DNA of 64,000 nt from Adiantum capillus-veneris. Lineage: Eukaryota > Streptophyta > Polypodiopsida > Polypodiales > Pteridaceae. Below the pieces are notes generated by a model. It did no database searches, was not told the DNA's origin, and saw nothing but the letters and a program-made list of their open reading frames with translations. The position numbers were made by a program, and so were the translations under genes. Where the stretch lies: assembly GCA_014529385.2 (NCBI GenBank), contig CM043963.1, positions 4,681,001-4,745,000 on the forward strand. The letters run 5' to 3'. Below are positions 11,406 through 22,435 of the stretch, one piece after another (within the stretch, counting starts at the first letter, position 1; each line of letters begins with the position of its first letter).

Positions 11406-12044
11406 TGACTTTTCACTTTGGTGGAAGATAGGCTTTCCAATTGTACGATGAGATATTGAACATTACTTTTCAATAATTGGACTTAGGAATTCCTCATAAA
11501 AGGAGAAGTCACTTGAGAAAGATGAAAAAACAAAGCAAGAGCACTTGGGAGTCTCTAATTGCACAACAAAGACAATCAAAGGCAAAGGAGTTGAAGAAGG
11601 TGATGTGCACTCAATAAGTTGTGTTGTTGACAGAGACAAAACTGCTAGCGTAGGTAGCTCTACATGCTAAGGAGCTAATCGCATGAGTCGCTAAGGAAAG
11701 AACACTAGATCATGCACTCTTCACGTAGTTATACAAATACACACCATAAATGCATCACAATCCTACGGCCTCAAACTTATGTTTCGATTTTGATGTGGCA
11801 CGCATGCATTGGTCAGTTAGTGTAATGATTATCGAAAAATACTCCAAATGAGTTAATCCTTAATGTTTTGCCAATGACCACTATGCGTTTCAAATTCTTT
11901 TGGTTTCCCACTATCCAATAAAGGAATGGAAACTCTTTCTCATTTGGGTTATTTGCCTACTACTCTGTTTTTGATTTTTTTTTATGAGCATTGTTATTGT
12001 GGGAAGAAAACATATGCTTCGCGTAATGTTTTTTTTTGGAAAAG
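11406..12044. other. No recognisable feature
   Basis: AT-rich sequence with stops in all frames. I see no repeat or motif beyond short A/T runs. Confidence 0.4.
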
Positions 12045-15000
12045 AGAGTTACCTTAGAGCCAGTACATAGTGATGTATGCGGCACCATGCCGACATAGTC
12101 TCTCAATGGCGCATCTTATTTTGTGACGTTCATAGTAGATGATGCAACATGCAAAGTTTGGGGTTATGCATTAAAGTCGAAGGATGAGACATTCTCTTGT
12201 TTTAAGAGATTCTTATCAAGTGTTGAAACTCAATATAGTGAGAATCTAAAGACCTTACGTTCAAACTATGGTGGAGAATACATCTCCAAAGCCTTTTACT
12301 GACTTTTGTGCAGGAAGAAGAATTACGTATGAGTTCACTACTCCTTATATCCCAGCTAAAAATGGAATTGTTGAGAGAATGAACAAGACTATTCAAGACA
12401 ATATCATGTCTATGCTATCACAAGCAAGCCTAACACAAGGTTTTTGGGTAGAAGAGCTTTACACAATGGTTTATTTGATCAATAGATCATCACACACATC
12501 ATTGGAGTTTTTTGCCTGAGGAGTTATGGTCAGGACATAAATTGTCGTATGACAAACTCAAGACATTTGGTTGTGAAGCTTATGCACATGTACCTAAGAG
12601 ATTTCATGCTAAGATAGATCAAAAATCTCAAAAATGCATCTTTATTGGATGGTCAATTTGGCTATCGTTTGTGGGATCCAAAGAGTCAATCCATTATCCA
12701 TAGCATTGATGTGGTATTCAATGAGACTAAGATGTAAAAGTATATTGTAAACGAGGTTGAATTTGGGAAGTTCACATTCTTCAATGTAGCATCTCCTATA
12801 TTGAAAATGCAAGAGCCTATTGTATTTCAAGTGAACGCTCTAGATGATAGAGCTACTAAGGAGGCTAGTACTAGTTAGATGAGTAAATCCCTGGGAGATT
12901 CACCATGGAAAACTTACCGCACCACATAAGTACAGGGGAGGGGGATTTTCTTACAGGTTACATAAGCGTATAAGTTAGGAACATACCCCCAATAATTTAT
13001 CTCCCAAGCTTAAAAATAAGGGAGGGGGTATCATATTTAGGACGGGGGGGGAGTGAGAAAAGGGAAAAATGAGAGGAAGTTTTTGTGTTTCAAAATTATG
13101 GATTCCCAAAAGAGTCTGCCCTCAAATTTGTGAGTCAATAACTACAAAGATACATGCAAGAACTAACACTGCTTTGTATCAATTGCTTGTTTTGTGATTA
13201 TAGTTCATTTGTTGATGGATGAAAGCTATAACGAGTTTGTATAGATGCAAATCTACATGCATAACCTACCACAACTTAATAACCATGTTTTTTGAGTAAT
13301 TTAGGTGGGTCAAAATTAGACGAGTAGCTAGAGTGCAGGCTGAACGAGCACATAGTTTGAAATTCAAACTAAAACACATTGAGGATACATCTAATTGTCA
13401 ACAGAAGTGATTCCTTAGTACGTTGCCATTCACTATGCTACATGCTCTTTGACTACTTTTACTTAGTTAGATCATGTGAGACCTAAATTTTATATGTAAG
13501 ATAGGGGTATGATAGTTTTCTGCATTGATTGCCATATAAGCGTAGAAAGGGGGGTCATATTCCCTAATATGAGTTGTATATAGGGGTTTTATCAAAGTTT
13601 TTTTCTCGTAGATGGCGTCTCGTTTTGTATATAGAGTGAATCCATGCATCCACCAAATGGTTCATTTCTAGCATGGATTTTGTGTTACTGACAAACAATG
13701 GGTAGCCTTCTTGTTACAAAGAGGTAATGCTAGCTATGGATAAGGCTTGCGATGAAATGTGAGTTGTCTAGCATCAAAAGGAAAAAACATGGGATTTGGG
13801 GATTTGGTTCGATTGCCAAAAGGTAAGAAAAAATTGCCTTGTAGATTGGTCTACGAACGGAAGTTTGCATCTAATGTTGGGACATGTAAAGCTCGATTAG
13901 TAGCTAAGGGACTCAAGTAAGAGTGTGGAATGCTAGTTCAAATGGATGCTATAACGACTTTCTTACACGGTGATCTCAATGAGGTTATTTATATTATACA
14001 AGAACCTGAAGGGTTTGTACATAAAGGCAAGAACATTTATTGTGCAGGCTAAAGAATAGACTTTATGGTCTAAAGCAAGCACCGAGGTAGTTCTATCATA
14101 AGTTTGATACTTTTATGAAGTCCCAAGGACTTATGTGTAGTACTGAGGATCCATGTCTTTATGTGAAAAGACCGCAAAATGGACAACTTATTGTGCTTAT
14201 TCTTTATGTGGATGACACACTCATTTTGTTGGTCATTCTAAAATGGACATTACCAACCTAAAGAAAAAGCTACATAGTTAGTTTGACATGAAATAATTGG
14301 GTGATTCGAATCGTACTTTGGGCATGCACATTACTCAAGAAAGAAAAAAAAATTGTACGTGTCTCACAAACAATATGTGCAGAAAGTGCTTGAGCATTTC
14401 AATATTCATGAGGGGAATTCATTGAGTACTCCATTGCCTGCCTATTTAAAACTCAACAAGAAAACTAAAGAGCCGGGATCGATAAGGTTCCTTATGCTTT
14501 AGCTTGTGGCAGTCTCATGTATGCCATGGTGGTTATGAGACCTGCCATTGAATATGCAGTGGGAGTTGTTAGCAGGTATATGTCCAATCCTAAAAAGAAG
14601 CACTGAAATGCTTTCAAATTGATTCTTAGATACTTGAGTGGCACAATAGATATATAGTTATGCTATGGTTGTTGAGATTTATTTATTAGGGGGTATGTTG
14701 ATAGTGATTATGTAGCCTATGTTGACAATCGTTAATGAACAGATGGTTGAATCTAAACTTTTGCTGGTTTTGTTATTTCTTCGAGATCCGTTCTTCAAGA
14801 TTGTATGTCAATTTCCACTATAGAAGTAGAGTTTGTCTCTTTGAGTGAAGCATGCAAAGAAGCTATATGACCTACTCGTCTAGTGGGAGATCTTGGATAG
14901 AGTAGAAGGTAACAATTGTTCATTGTGATAATCCGAGTTCTATTGCCTTGGCTAAGAATTTGATGTTTCATACCAAGACAAAATACATTGATATCCGATA

Positions 15001-15075
15001 CCACTTTAGTCTCGATTGCGTGGCAGACAAGAAGCTTGGTGAAGATACATACATTAGAGAACGCAACAGATGCAC
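12045..15075 (+). pseudogene. Heavily broken Ty1/copia pol (integrase, RT, RNase H)
   Basis: Domains occur in copia order on the plus strand but in many frames. The integrase core begins with PVHSDVCG near 12060. The position of the second catalytic Asp reads LRSNYGGEY, so the Asp is lost (about 12250). The segment NGIVERMNKTIQ near 12360 follows, then the integrase tail at 12512-12720. RT segments are KARLVAKG (about 13888), GFVHKGKN and LYVDDT (about 14202). RNase H segments include EVEFVSLSEACKEA (about 14825) and HTKTKYIDIRYH near 14969. Stops and frameshifts are frequent. About 900 bp (12880-13790) between integrase and RT does not read as pol. No LTRs were found around it, so it is an old truncated copy. 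Confidence 0.8.
12880..13790. other. Non-coding stretch between copia integrase and RT
   Basis: This separates the two pol blocks and is longer than the usual variable linker there. It contains G-rich patches (about 12940, 13040) and no recognisable protein. It may be an insertion or a decayed linker. Confidence 0.35.
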
Positions 15076-15390
15076 TCACTTAAATTCTCTCCATTAATCA
15101 GTTTTAGCACTGCTGTGAGTTGATGGGCATCGACAGGTGAAGATATGGTATTCTTCACTAAATGTACATTTTGTATGGTTTTAATGACTCCCACATTGAC
15201 CATCAAGTGGGATAATGTTGGTTTGCTAACAATGTATATTGGGAGCCCACCACCCATCACTAACTTATGTCCGCTGAGCTTTTAACTATATAGATATACA
15301 ATTTATGATCCACACAAGAAATGGTCCTCTATCATGTGCTACTAAGAAGAGGAGGATTGGCTCTCCCTCACCTTATTTGTGTGTCATGTG

Positions 15391-15391
<1 letters not shown>

Positions 15392-15426
<35 letters not shown>
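15392..15426 (+). repeat. TG microsatellite
   Basis: About 17 TG dinucleotides. Confidence 0.9.
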
Positions 15427-15427
<1 letters not shown>

Positions 15428-15529
15428 GCATGTATCTGATTTCACTCTATTGCTTCCATTCAATGAGCATGTCAATTTTGTGGAAATCTAGGTTGGCCTT
15501 AGGTGTCAAGGTGTAGGGAATGGGCCTTG

Positions 15530-15775
15530 GGAGGCCTATTCTGCAGGTCAGGCGACCGGCGGCAGCCGGGAGCCTGCTGCAGAATGGGTCGACCAGGGCC
15601 TATTCCCGGCCGTCAAAGTCTCTGGGAGCTTGACCCGTCAGCAGCCGGAATTACCAAACTTGCCTCAGCCTGACACCTCAGCGCAGGGAATATTGGGGCG
15701 CACATTCTGCCGGTGAAGGACCTACTGTAGTAGGTGGCTGGTTGCAGAACAGGCGACCAGAGACTTTGACGATAT
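15530..15775. repeat. GC-rich island with inverted and direct sub-repeats
   Basis: A GC-rich block in AT-rich surroundings. GTCAAAGTCTCTGG at 15612-15625 is the exact reverse complement of CCAGAGACTTTGAC at 15757-15770. The motif CAGGCGACC occurs twice (near 15549 and 15750), and variants of TTCTGC..GG recur. No open frame of note. It could fold into a hairpin of about 160 bp. Confidence 0.6.
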
Positions 15776-16102
15776 GTTCATGCCCTCTCATACACATCTT
15801 GTGTTACTAAAGGAAGAGTAATCCCCTATGGATACCTTTGGTAGCTGTGAGAATTCTTTTCATTAAAAATGATTTCACCATTCATTCATGTAGACTCAAT
15901 TCTCAAAGCGAATCCTATGACCAATCTTGATGCAATGGAACAACAAATTGATGGATGCCTTGATTTTTCCTACCTATTCCTTCAAGAGTGACATTATCAT
16001 GACTTAGAGTTTTCCACAATACTAGATATGATGAGAACTAGGAAATATAGGAGCTATACTACAAATGGTTAGCCTTTTTAAATAAAAAAAGTCTTTAAAA
16101 TT

Positions 16103-17431
16103 TTAACACTAGGTTGGTAACCTCACAGGACATAAAAGCGTCCTTTCAGGGTTTTGAAACAAACCTCCAAAACCATAGTAGATCCACTCATTTTGTAAAA
16201 TCCTTTCATGAGGTTATAGTTCAAGGCCTACTACACATGGAAAAAATAAGAGACTTGTAAAATTTCTCATCTTTTGGTTACACCAAGCCTCCAAAGTTGA
16301 TGGACCAATACATTTTCATCAAAACAGTCATTTCTTACGTTTTTTTGTATAACAATAAGATTAGGGATTTTTGTAGGACTTGGGATAAATTCCCTAGTTA
16401 ACTTCAATGGGTTGGTGATCAGAACATATGATTGCTTCTCACTCACTATTTTTTGTTTTGTCAAAAGAAATAGGTACAAAAAAGTTGAATTTTTACCATT
16501 CTGCAAACCTATCATCAAAGTTTCTATAGCCACGCTAAATACAAATAATATATGCATGTTTTCTTAGTTCCCTATTGTCCTTTAGGTTCATAAGGAGCCA
16601 TGGATCATGTCAAAAGAATAATACATCTCTTGCGGAGGGGAATGTTGGGGACAAAGATGAAGTGCTAAATACAGCAAACATGAAAAAACTGGGTTCAACA
16701 TTATGAGTTGTAGAATCCCATAGCAACTATTGAATATCTAGCCAAATTTGATCCTTATGACTAGATATGGTTACTACCTACAAAATGCATATAGTTTTCA
16801 CAAGAAACTAGCAATATTGAAAAAGGTATACTTGATATACTAGAATGTTTCGTTTTCTTCTATAATAGAAAAAATCAACCATCGTTGTGTACTATGCAAA
16901 ATAGGGCATTAGGTGCCCCAAAACTCAAGGAATATTAGCTTTATGTTACAATATGGGACATAGAAAATCAAAACTACATTTGGATATCATGAAAGCCACC
17001 AAAAAAATCATAGAAGAGCTAAAATTGGTTAAAAAGCAAGATTTGACAATTTTTGTAATTTGGTCATAACTTACAACTTTAACATTTATTTCTCCCTAGA
17101 AGCATCAGGACATGTTGAGGACTACTAAAGATAGTTCTCTAGCATTATAGACCTCACAAACATGAATTCTAGAGTGGTATAGTTGCAAAAAGTTGAAAAA
17201 AGCCAAAAACACGACCCGTTTTTTCACACAGTTTAGGTTGTGAAATGTTGTGCAAGGACAAGGTTAAAGATGGAATTGATATTCCAAAAAAATGTCTAGT
17301 TTTTTTCAGCTCATGAGACAACTTTCTAGATAGATAGCACCTCAAAATCCATTTTGAAACTCTTGACATAATTCAAGGAAAATGGTCACTTAACAGGACA
17401 TAAAAGTGTCCCATTACCAACCTAGTGTTAA
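16103..17431. mobile_element. TTAA-flanked inverted-repeat element, piggyBac-like
   Basis: TTAACACTAGGTTGGTAA (16103-16120) and its exact reverse complement (17414-17431) bound a 1329-bp segment. Counting TTAA as the target duplication, the terminal repeat is CACTAGGTTGGTAA, 14 bp. TTAA targets and short termini of this kind are typical of the piggyBac superfamily. A subterminal motif ACAGGACATAAAAG(C/T)GTCC lies just inside both ends (about 16125 and 17393). On the plus strand, 16882-16990 reads CVLCK and then, one frame over, CPKTQG..LC. This faintly recalls the Cys-rich tail of piggyBac transposases but is too broken to rely on. A CACTA assignment is less likely because no matching 3-bp duplication is seen. 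Confidence 0.5.
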
Positions 17432-19099
17432 TGATATAAAATATAGAATGCTCGAAACCTTTCTATCCAAACTATTGTCTCTTGACATTTTTGTGCTTCT
17501 AGATCCTTTGCCTCATAATAACAGACCATGCTACAAAGAGAACTTTTAGACCCCATGGGCTACTCCCTAGTCATGCACACAAACTCTCCTTGATTACCAT
17601 CCCCATCCATAGATAGCAACACAGTCCTCCCCTCCATGGATATTCCTCTCCAACAAAGCTTGGCATCTTTCTTGTGCTCTTGGCTACTTTTTTCCCTTGT
17701 TCTCATCTCTTGTTGGAGGACAATATCCAACATTTTCAAATTAGAGAAAGGTTGATGTAACGCCTACTATTCTGCTTGAAAGTAGCCAATAGAAACATTG
17801 CATGCGCATCCTTGCCGTTCAGAAGGGTACACACTGTCTAATTTGAGGAGTGATGTATCCTGTGTGGCTTCCACGTGAGCATTGAATTTCACACAGTTTG
17901 GATGGCAAGTCTTGCCTGTCCATATGCGGCAACACATTTGGTCTTGAGCTTCCAACCAATCAGTTTCTTTTCCATTCCAACTTTCCAAAAATGGGAGTGT
18001 GTAAGAGATAGGTATCATTGTTACAATTATGCGCTTCAACAAGAAATTTAGAGAAAACTCTATAACCTTGACTCCAAAAGTCATTCACTACTCAAATTAG
18101 ATCAACAATGCATCAAAGCTCTATGATTTAAGCTACAACATTTATACTAGTTTGTAGTAGTGAGCATATCATAACCCTGTTTAGTATGCCCAGTTGAAAT
18201 CAACTTCAAAGAACTAAACAAAATCAAAATGGAGTACATACCAACCTACAAAGAAGCACTACTTATTGAGGATCTTATAAACTGAGATCCCTGCTTACTC
18301 TCATGGCCTAGGCTTGATGAAAAACCATTATTTCTTGAGGGTGAAGATGCTAAGAGAGTTTTGTTTTCTGTCTCTTTTTTATTTTGCATTAACGAAAGAT
18401 TCTTGAAATGGCTATGGTCATACACCTTCGAGAAAGGCGTCAATTGCAGCATGGTGAAAAGGGCCACAAATTTGAGAGAAATGTATTGGTTTGTCACTAA
18501 TTATTGCAGAGGGAGATGAGTGGGTACACCATGCTACGATTAAAATTCATAATCCTCCCATCATTTGAGTTGAAAATTTTATAAAACTTATTGTTCATTG
18601 GAGACTCTCTAAAAAAAACTTGATGAGAATCTGAGTAATGAATAAGACCCTATTCCTTCCCTATCTTTCTTCCTAGAGAAAGCAGTGGGCCATTTCCACA
18701 TGAGACCACAAAGCAGATTGTGGGCAGAAGGAGAATAAAAAATCAATAGAAGGGAGACAATAGATGTGCTTGCAAGGGGACAAAATTTGAGATCAAGAAT
18801 CCTCCATCAAAGGAAGAATCAATAGGCATGAGAGCATATATGCCTCGAACATTTCCTTCTCCAGCATAGAGGGACCCTGTTATATATGAAGCTTAAATGT
18901 TGAAAAGAAGCAACAAAACTCAAAGACCCTAGAAGTCTCGAGAAAAAAAAGCTCAGCCTAGAAAAGAGTGTTTTGACTTTTGAGAGACAAATGAGTAGCA
19001 TCATTACCTCTTAGTATAAGGGACGCATGTCATTCCTTGCCACTGAAATCTAGATGTTTCCATTGGCATGGCACAAGAAATCTTTGAAAAAAAACACAC
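17432..19099. other. No assignable gene; two short unknown minus-strand frames
   Basis: Two minus-strand open stretches have ordinary composition but no recognisable family. That at 17767-18084 is Cys-rich (CCRIWTGKTCHPNC). That at 18246-18497 is Ser-rich at its end. A further readable but stop-broken minus stretch lies near 17560-17740. They may be remains of one decayed gene, or chance. Nothing else is supported. Confidence 0.3.
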
Positions 19100-20360
19100 A
19101 AGATATCAGACTTCACGTTCAAAATAAGTTTAAGTAATGGCATTAAGGTGATATATATAGCTTTGAGTAGGGGCTCATATGCTGATCGTAGAGGTACGTG
19201 AGTGTTGTTGTTTTGCTATCAACAATCGTGCCTCCACTAGGAGAATCAGAGGAATATGTAAGAATAGATACATCTTTAACACTGATGCTTTTTTTGTAAT
19301 GAGGTGTGCACATGAAAAAGTTTATCAGAGTTCAATTTCAACTACTTGGTAGGTGAAAAGTTAAGAATCAAGTCATTGAACTTACATATTTTGTAAAGTG
19401 GAAATATAGACAAGTCTAGGCATTTTCCAATAACAAGGATTCCCCCACCGTCGCCTTCATTTTCCAAGCATTGGGCAAACACTCCACATGCTTCATTCTT
19501 GCTCAAGTTGTGAAATAATAGATAGGTGTGCTTCCCAAAACCTAGAGTGCGATCTAGAACCTGATTGAATCACACAACTTCCCACCCCGTCTTGTCATAC
19601 AACTATAGAAAAATGGTGAAAACCATGAATGATTCAAAGAGCGATGTAGACAAAAAGAGCATCAGATTTGATACCACTCAAAAGTTTCGGTAAAAGTACA
19701 ACACAAATAGAAAATTTTCTTAATAAAACTAACCCAAAAGCCACAATCGCGCTCGGGGGGTTCACTATGTGTAAAACTATCATATCACGTGCATTCAAGA
19801 TAAGTTTGTAAAACTCCTTATTTGTGAACTTTCTTAGGAGTATAATGTAGCCTTTTTTTTTTTAATCTATAAGTTTTTTTCAAATTTGAAAAAATAATGC
19901 CCTTCTATATATATATTTCCGTAAGTTTCAAGAACTTTAAATACCCTTCTGTTGAACTCACGTGAAAGGTTACATTTTTATTAGATGACCTCCCCGGGCA
20001 ATGGTGCTTCCATTAATAGAGTTGTTTTCTACTTCAATGTTGACCTGCAATGAATCTGATAAAAAATCCCTTCTGATGAGATTTCGTCCCCATAACCAAG
20101 CTGATAAACATAAGCTTCTTCAGCAAGACATCCACTAGAGGGAGCATTGCAGTACTTGTCCCTACACAACACTCTTGAGCTCGTTAAGGATGCACCAATA
20201 TGATAATTTTGTCCTCTCACAAGGATCATAAACTACCCCTAGCTCAATTGTTTTTGTGCAAGTTATGAAGTTTACCCACACAAGATCACTCCTGGTGTCC
20301 AATTGTACATAGTATTTGGAGGGAGGTGTTCCTAATTAAATTTCTCTAAAATATAACCTG
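19100..20360 (-). pseudogene. Nepenthesin-like (A1 family) aspartic protease pseudogene
   Basis: Minus-strand pieces follow the order of a plant pepsin-like protease. At about 20360-20250 the reading is LYFREI, then LGTPPSKYYVQLDTRSDLVW, the N-lobe active site with DTG changed to DTR. At 20229-20029 in another frame is SSRVLCRDKYCNAPSSGCL, then VYQLGYGDEISSEG, the Cys-rich YGD segment of nepenthesins. At about 19590-19400 is LGFGKHTYLLFHNLS, then CLENEGDGGGILVIG, a typical GFG...QLS...GGILVLG block. At about 19290-19190 is GGTIVDSKTTTLTYLYD, the C-lobe active site with DSG changed to DSK. Frameshifts and stops separate the pieces, and the repeat at 19760-19995 lies between the lobes. Both catalytic motifs are damaged, so no activity is expected. 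The introns are not resolved. Confidence 0.7.
19760..19995 (+). repeat. Dispersed repeat, inverted copy at 55888-56135
   Basis: Runs from CTCGGGGGGTTCACTA through TTTCAAGAACTTTAAATACC to TTATTAGATGACCTCC. It matches the reverse complement of 55888-56135 with scattered changes, and similarity fades on both sides of the shared block. Here it lies inside the decayed aspartic protease gene. Confidence 0.7.
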
Positions 20361-20397
20361 CAAAGGTGCACCGGGCAAAGATGTAATGTTCAATGCA

Positions 20398-20401
<4 letters not shown>

Positions 20402-20449
<48 letters not shown>
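20402..20449 (+). repeat. GA microsatellite
   Basis: About 24 GA dinucleotides. Confidence 0.9.
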
Positions 20450-20452
<3 letters not shown>

Positions 20453-20670
20453 GGACTAGTGTACAAAGGATTGTTTTTGAGTGGATGTCCTATCTATGAT
20501 TTTAGGTAATGGTAACTTAGAGAAAGAGAGAAAGGAGAAGGGGCAAAAAATTTAGAAAAATCGGGGCTTTCTAAAGGAGGCCTTGGTCCATCTCGTTTCT
20601 ATTCCTAAAATGGACCAATGAGTCAATGCCAACGTGGATGGGAGAATTGGATCAAACGCTAAGAGTTGGG

Positions 20671-20869
20671 TCCCCCATTGCCGCCCTAACAAGTTTAGTA
20701 GTTTCAAGAGTTCAAATTTGTTGAAGAGTACTCCTACTATAAAAGTGTGGAAAAGTTGTTTTGGGTAACAAGTTTAGTAGTCCCCCATTGCGCTAACAAG
20801 TTTAGTAGTTCTCAGAGTTTAAATTCGTTGAAGAGTAGTCCTACTATAAAAGTGTGGAAAAGTTGTTTT
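20671..20869 (+). repeat. Tandem duplication, about 90 bp
   Basis: Unit 1 (20671-20762) and unit 2 (20781-20869) both start TCCCCCATTG and end AAGTGTGGAAAAGTTGTTTT. A partial copy of AACAAGTTTAGTAG sits between them. The units differ at a few positions. Confidence 0.8.
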
Positions 20870-21630
20870 ACTCCGGATAGAAAGAAACTCAATGGCCTTC
20901 ATATGAATTTTGAAAAGGAAAGTGCAAAACGAATTGTTATTTGTTAATGATCTAGAACTCTCTAATATTGAGTTGCATCCACGGATAGAAGGGGAAAGGA
21001 GTCCATGTTTAGGAAGAGTCCTGATTTCTCGTAGACCTACCAGTGTTGCACTACTATTTCGTGTAAAGTGATGGTATTAAGCTATTACTTATGAAGAAAA
21101 TCAATGAGCGCATTCATCTATACACTCTTGCCAATGGCAATTGAAGGCGCATTCCACTTTTAGGTTGAAATATCTCATAAGCGGCATCTCCCAATCCTTC
21201 CCTTGTGGGTGCGACCAGGTTTCAACAACATACCTGTTGTCCCTGCTCACCTTGGGTGTGACCCGACTCTAAATACTTGGCAAAAGGTTGATATACGTTG
21301 CGCCACTATTTTCTAGGAATCTGTTACCCAAATCATACTAAAATTATAAAAGGAGACCGTAAAGATGATTTAGCAACTTCTACTCGATCCCACTAACGTT
21401 ACAAATCCATAACGGGACCTACACGCCAAAAACTATGTATCTTAAGAGTGGAGAACATTAATAGGACACCCACATGCTGAGTTGGAATCTAATTTATTGT
21501 TTTTCCCCTCTAAAAATCTAAAAGCCTAGGCAAAAGGAAATTTGAAGGAAAGAAATCTTGCTATTTTGAAAATAGCAAGATTGACTTCTCTAGAAGTCAC
21601 TGAAGAGAGTTCTAGAATCTCTCTCTCTCT
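20870..21630. other. No recognisable feature
   Basis: Stops in all frames. A short palindrome (TTGCTATTTTGAAAATAGCAA, about 21558-21578) is the only structure noted. Confidence 0.4.
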
Positions 21631-22300
21631 CTACACTGTTTTTGCATAGGGACAACATAAGAGGTATTGTGATATTTTTTTAAAGATGTGTCGCCTTTAT
21701 GCAAAAATAGTGCAGCTACACTAATTTTGTGTAGAGACGACACAAGTATTGTTTCCTCTCTATGCGAAAATAGAGTAGCCGAACAAATGTTTGACTACAC
21801 TATTATCGCATAGAGACTACAAGAGTTTTTTTTTTAAAATATTTTCTAGTATTGTCCCTTATAGAGTAGCCGATCCGAATACACTATTTTCGCATAGGGA
21901 CGACACAATTGGCCTTTTTTCAACATTTAGGTAGTGTCCTCTCTATGTAAAAATAGAGTAGTTGGACCAATGTCCGACTACTTTATTATCACATAGAGAC
22001 AAAATGAGTTTTTTTTTTGACATTTTTTATGGTAGTGTCCTCTCTATGAAAAAATAGAGTAGTCGTCAGCTATACTATTTTCGTATAGAGGGGACACACT
22101 TTTATCCTTTAGATTGTGGACTTTTGAACTTCATAAGGAGGCCTAACATAGTGTGTCCAGGAAATTCAATGGATCTTTATGTCATTATATATTCATTAGA
22201 GATACTTTTTTTAACTTTAATTGAACGTGTCCTCTCAATGCAAAAATAGGGTAGCCGGATGTATGTCCGACTACACTATTTTCGCATAAAGAAAAAACAA
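21631..22300. repeat. Cluster of six related hairpins
   Basis: Six imperfect palindromes share arms like CTCTATGCGAAAATAGAGTA and its complement (ACTATTTTCGCATAGAG), mostly with GTGTC...GACAC ends. They lie at about 21687-21743, 21755-21820, 21852-21906, 21934-22006, 22035-22097 and 22227-22300, and a half-copy at 21631 begins the series. Spacers are T-rich and irregular. Each unit could form a stem of about 25 bp with a short loop. There is no coding potential. Confidence 0.75.
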
Positions 22301-22435
22301 GTCTTATTTTTGGTGCAATATCAATAGAATGTTTCTCTCTAAAGTTAATGAAGAGGTCTAAGATAGTTTGTTGAAGAAAAACTATAGTGACTCTATGCTC
22401 ACAATTTTTCCTCCTTTTATGTCTAATCTAAAGAT

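Noticed and set aside
16103-17431. CACTA element, because the terminal repeat contains CACTA
   Set aside because: Flanking trinucleotides do not match (TAA and TTA), while TTAA is present on both sides. The CACTA letters are probably coincidental, though not excluded.
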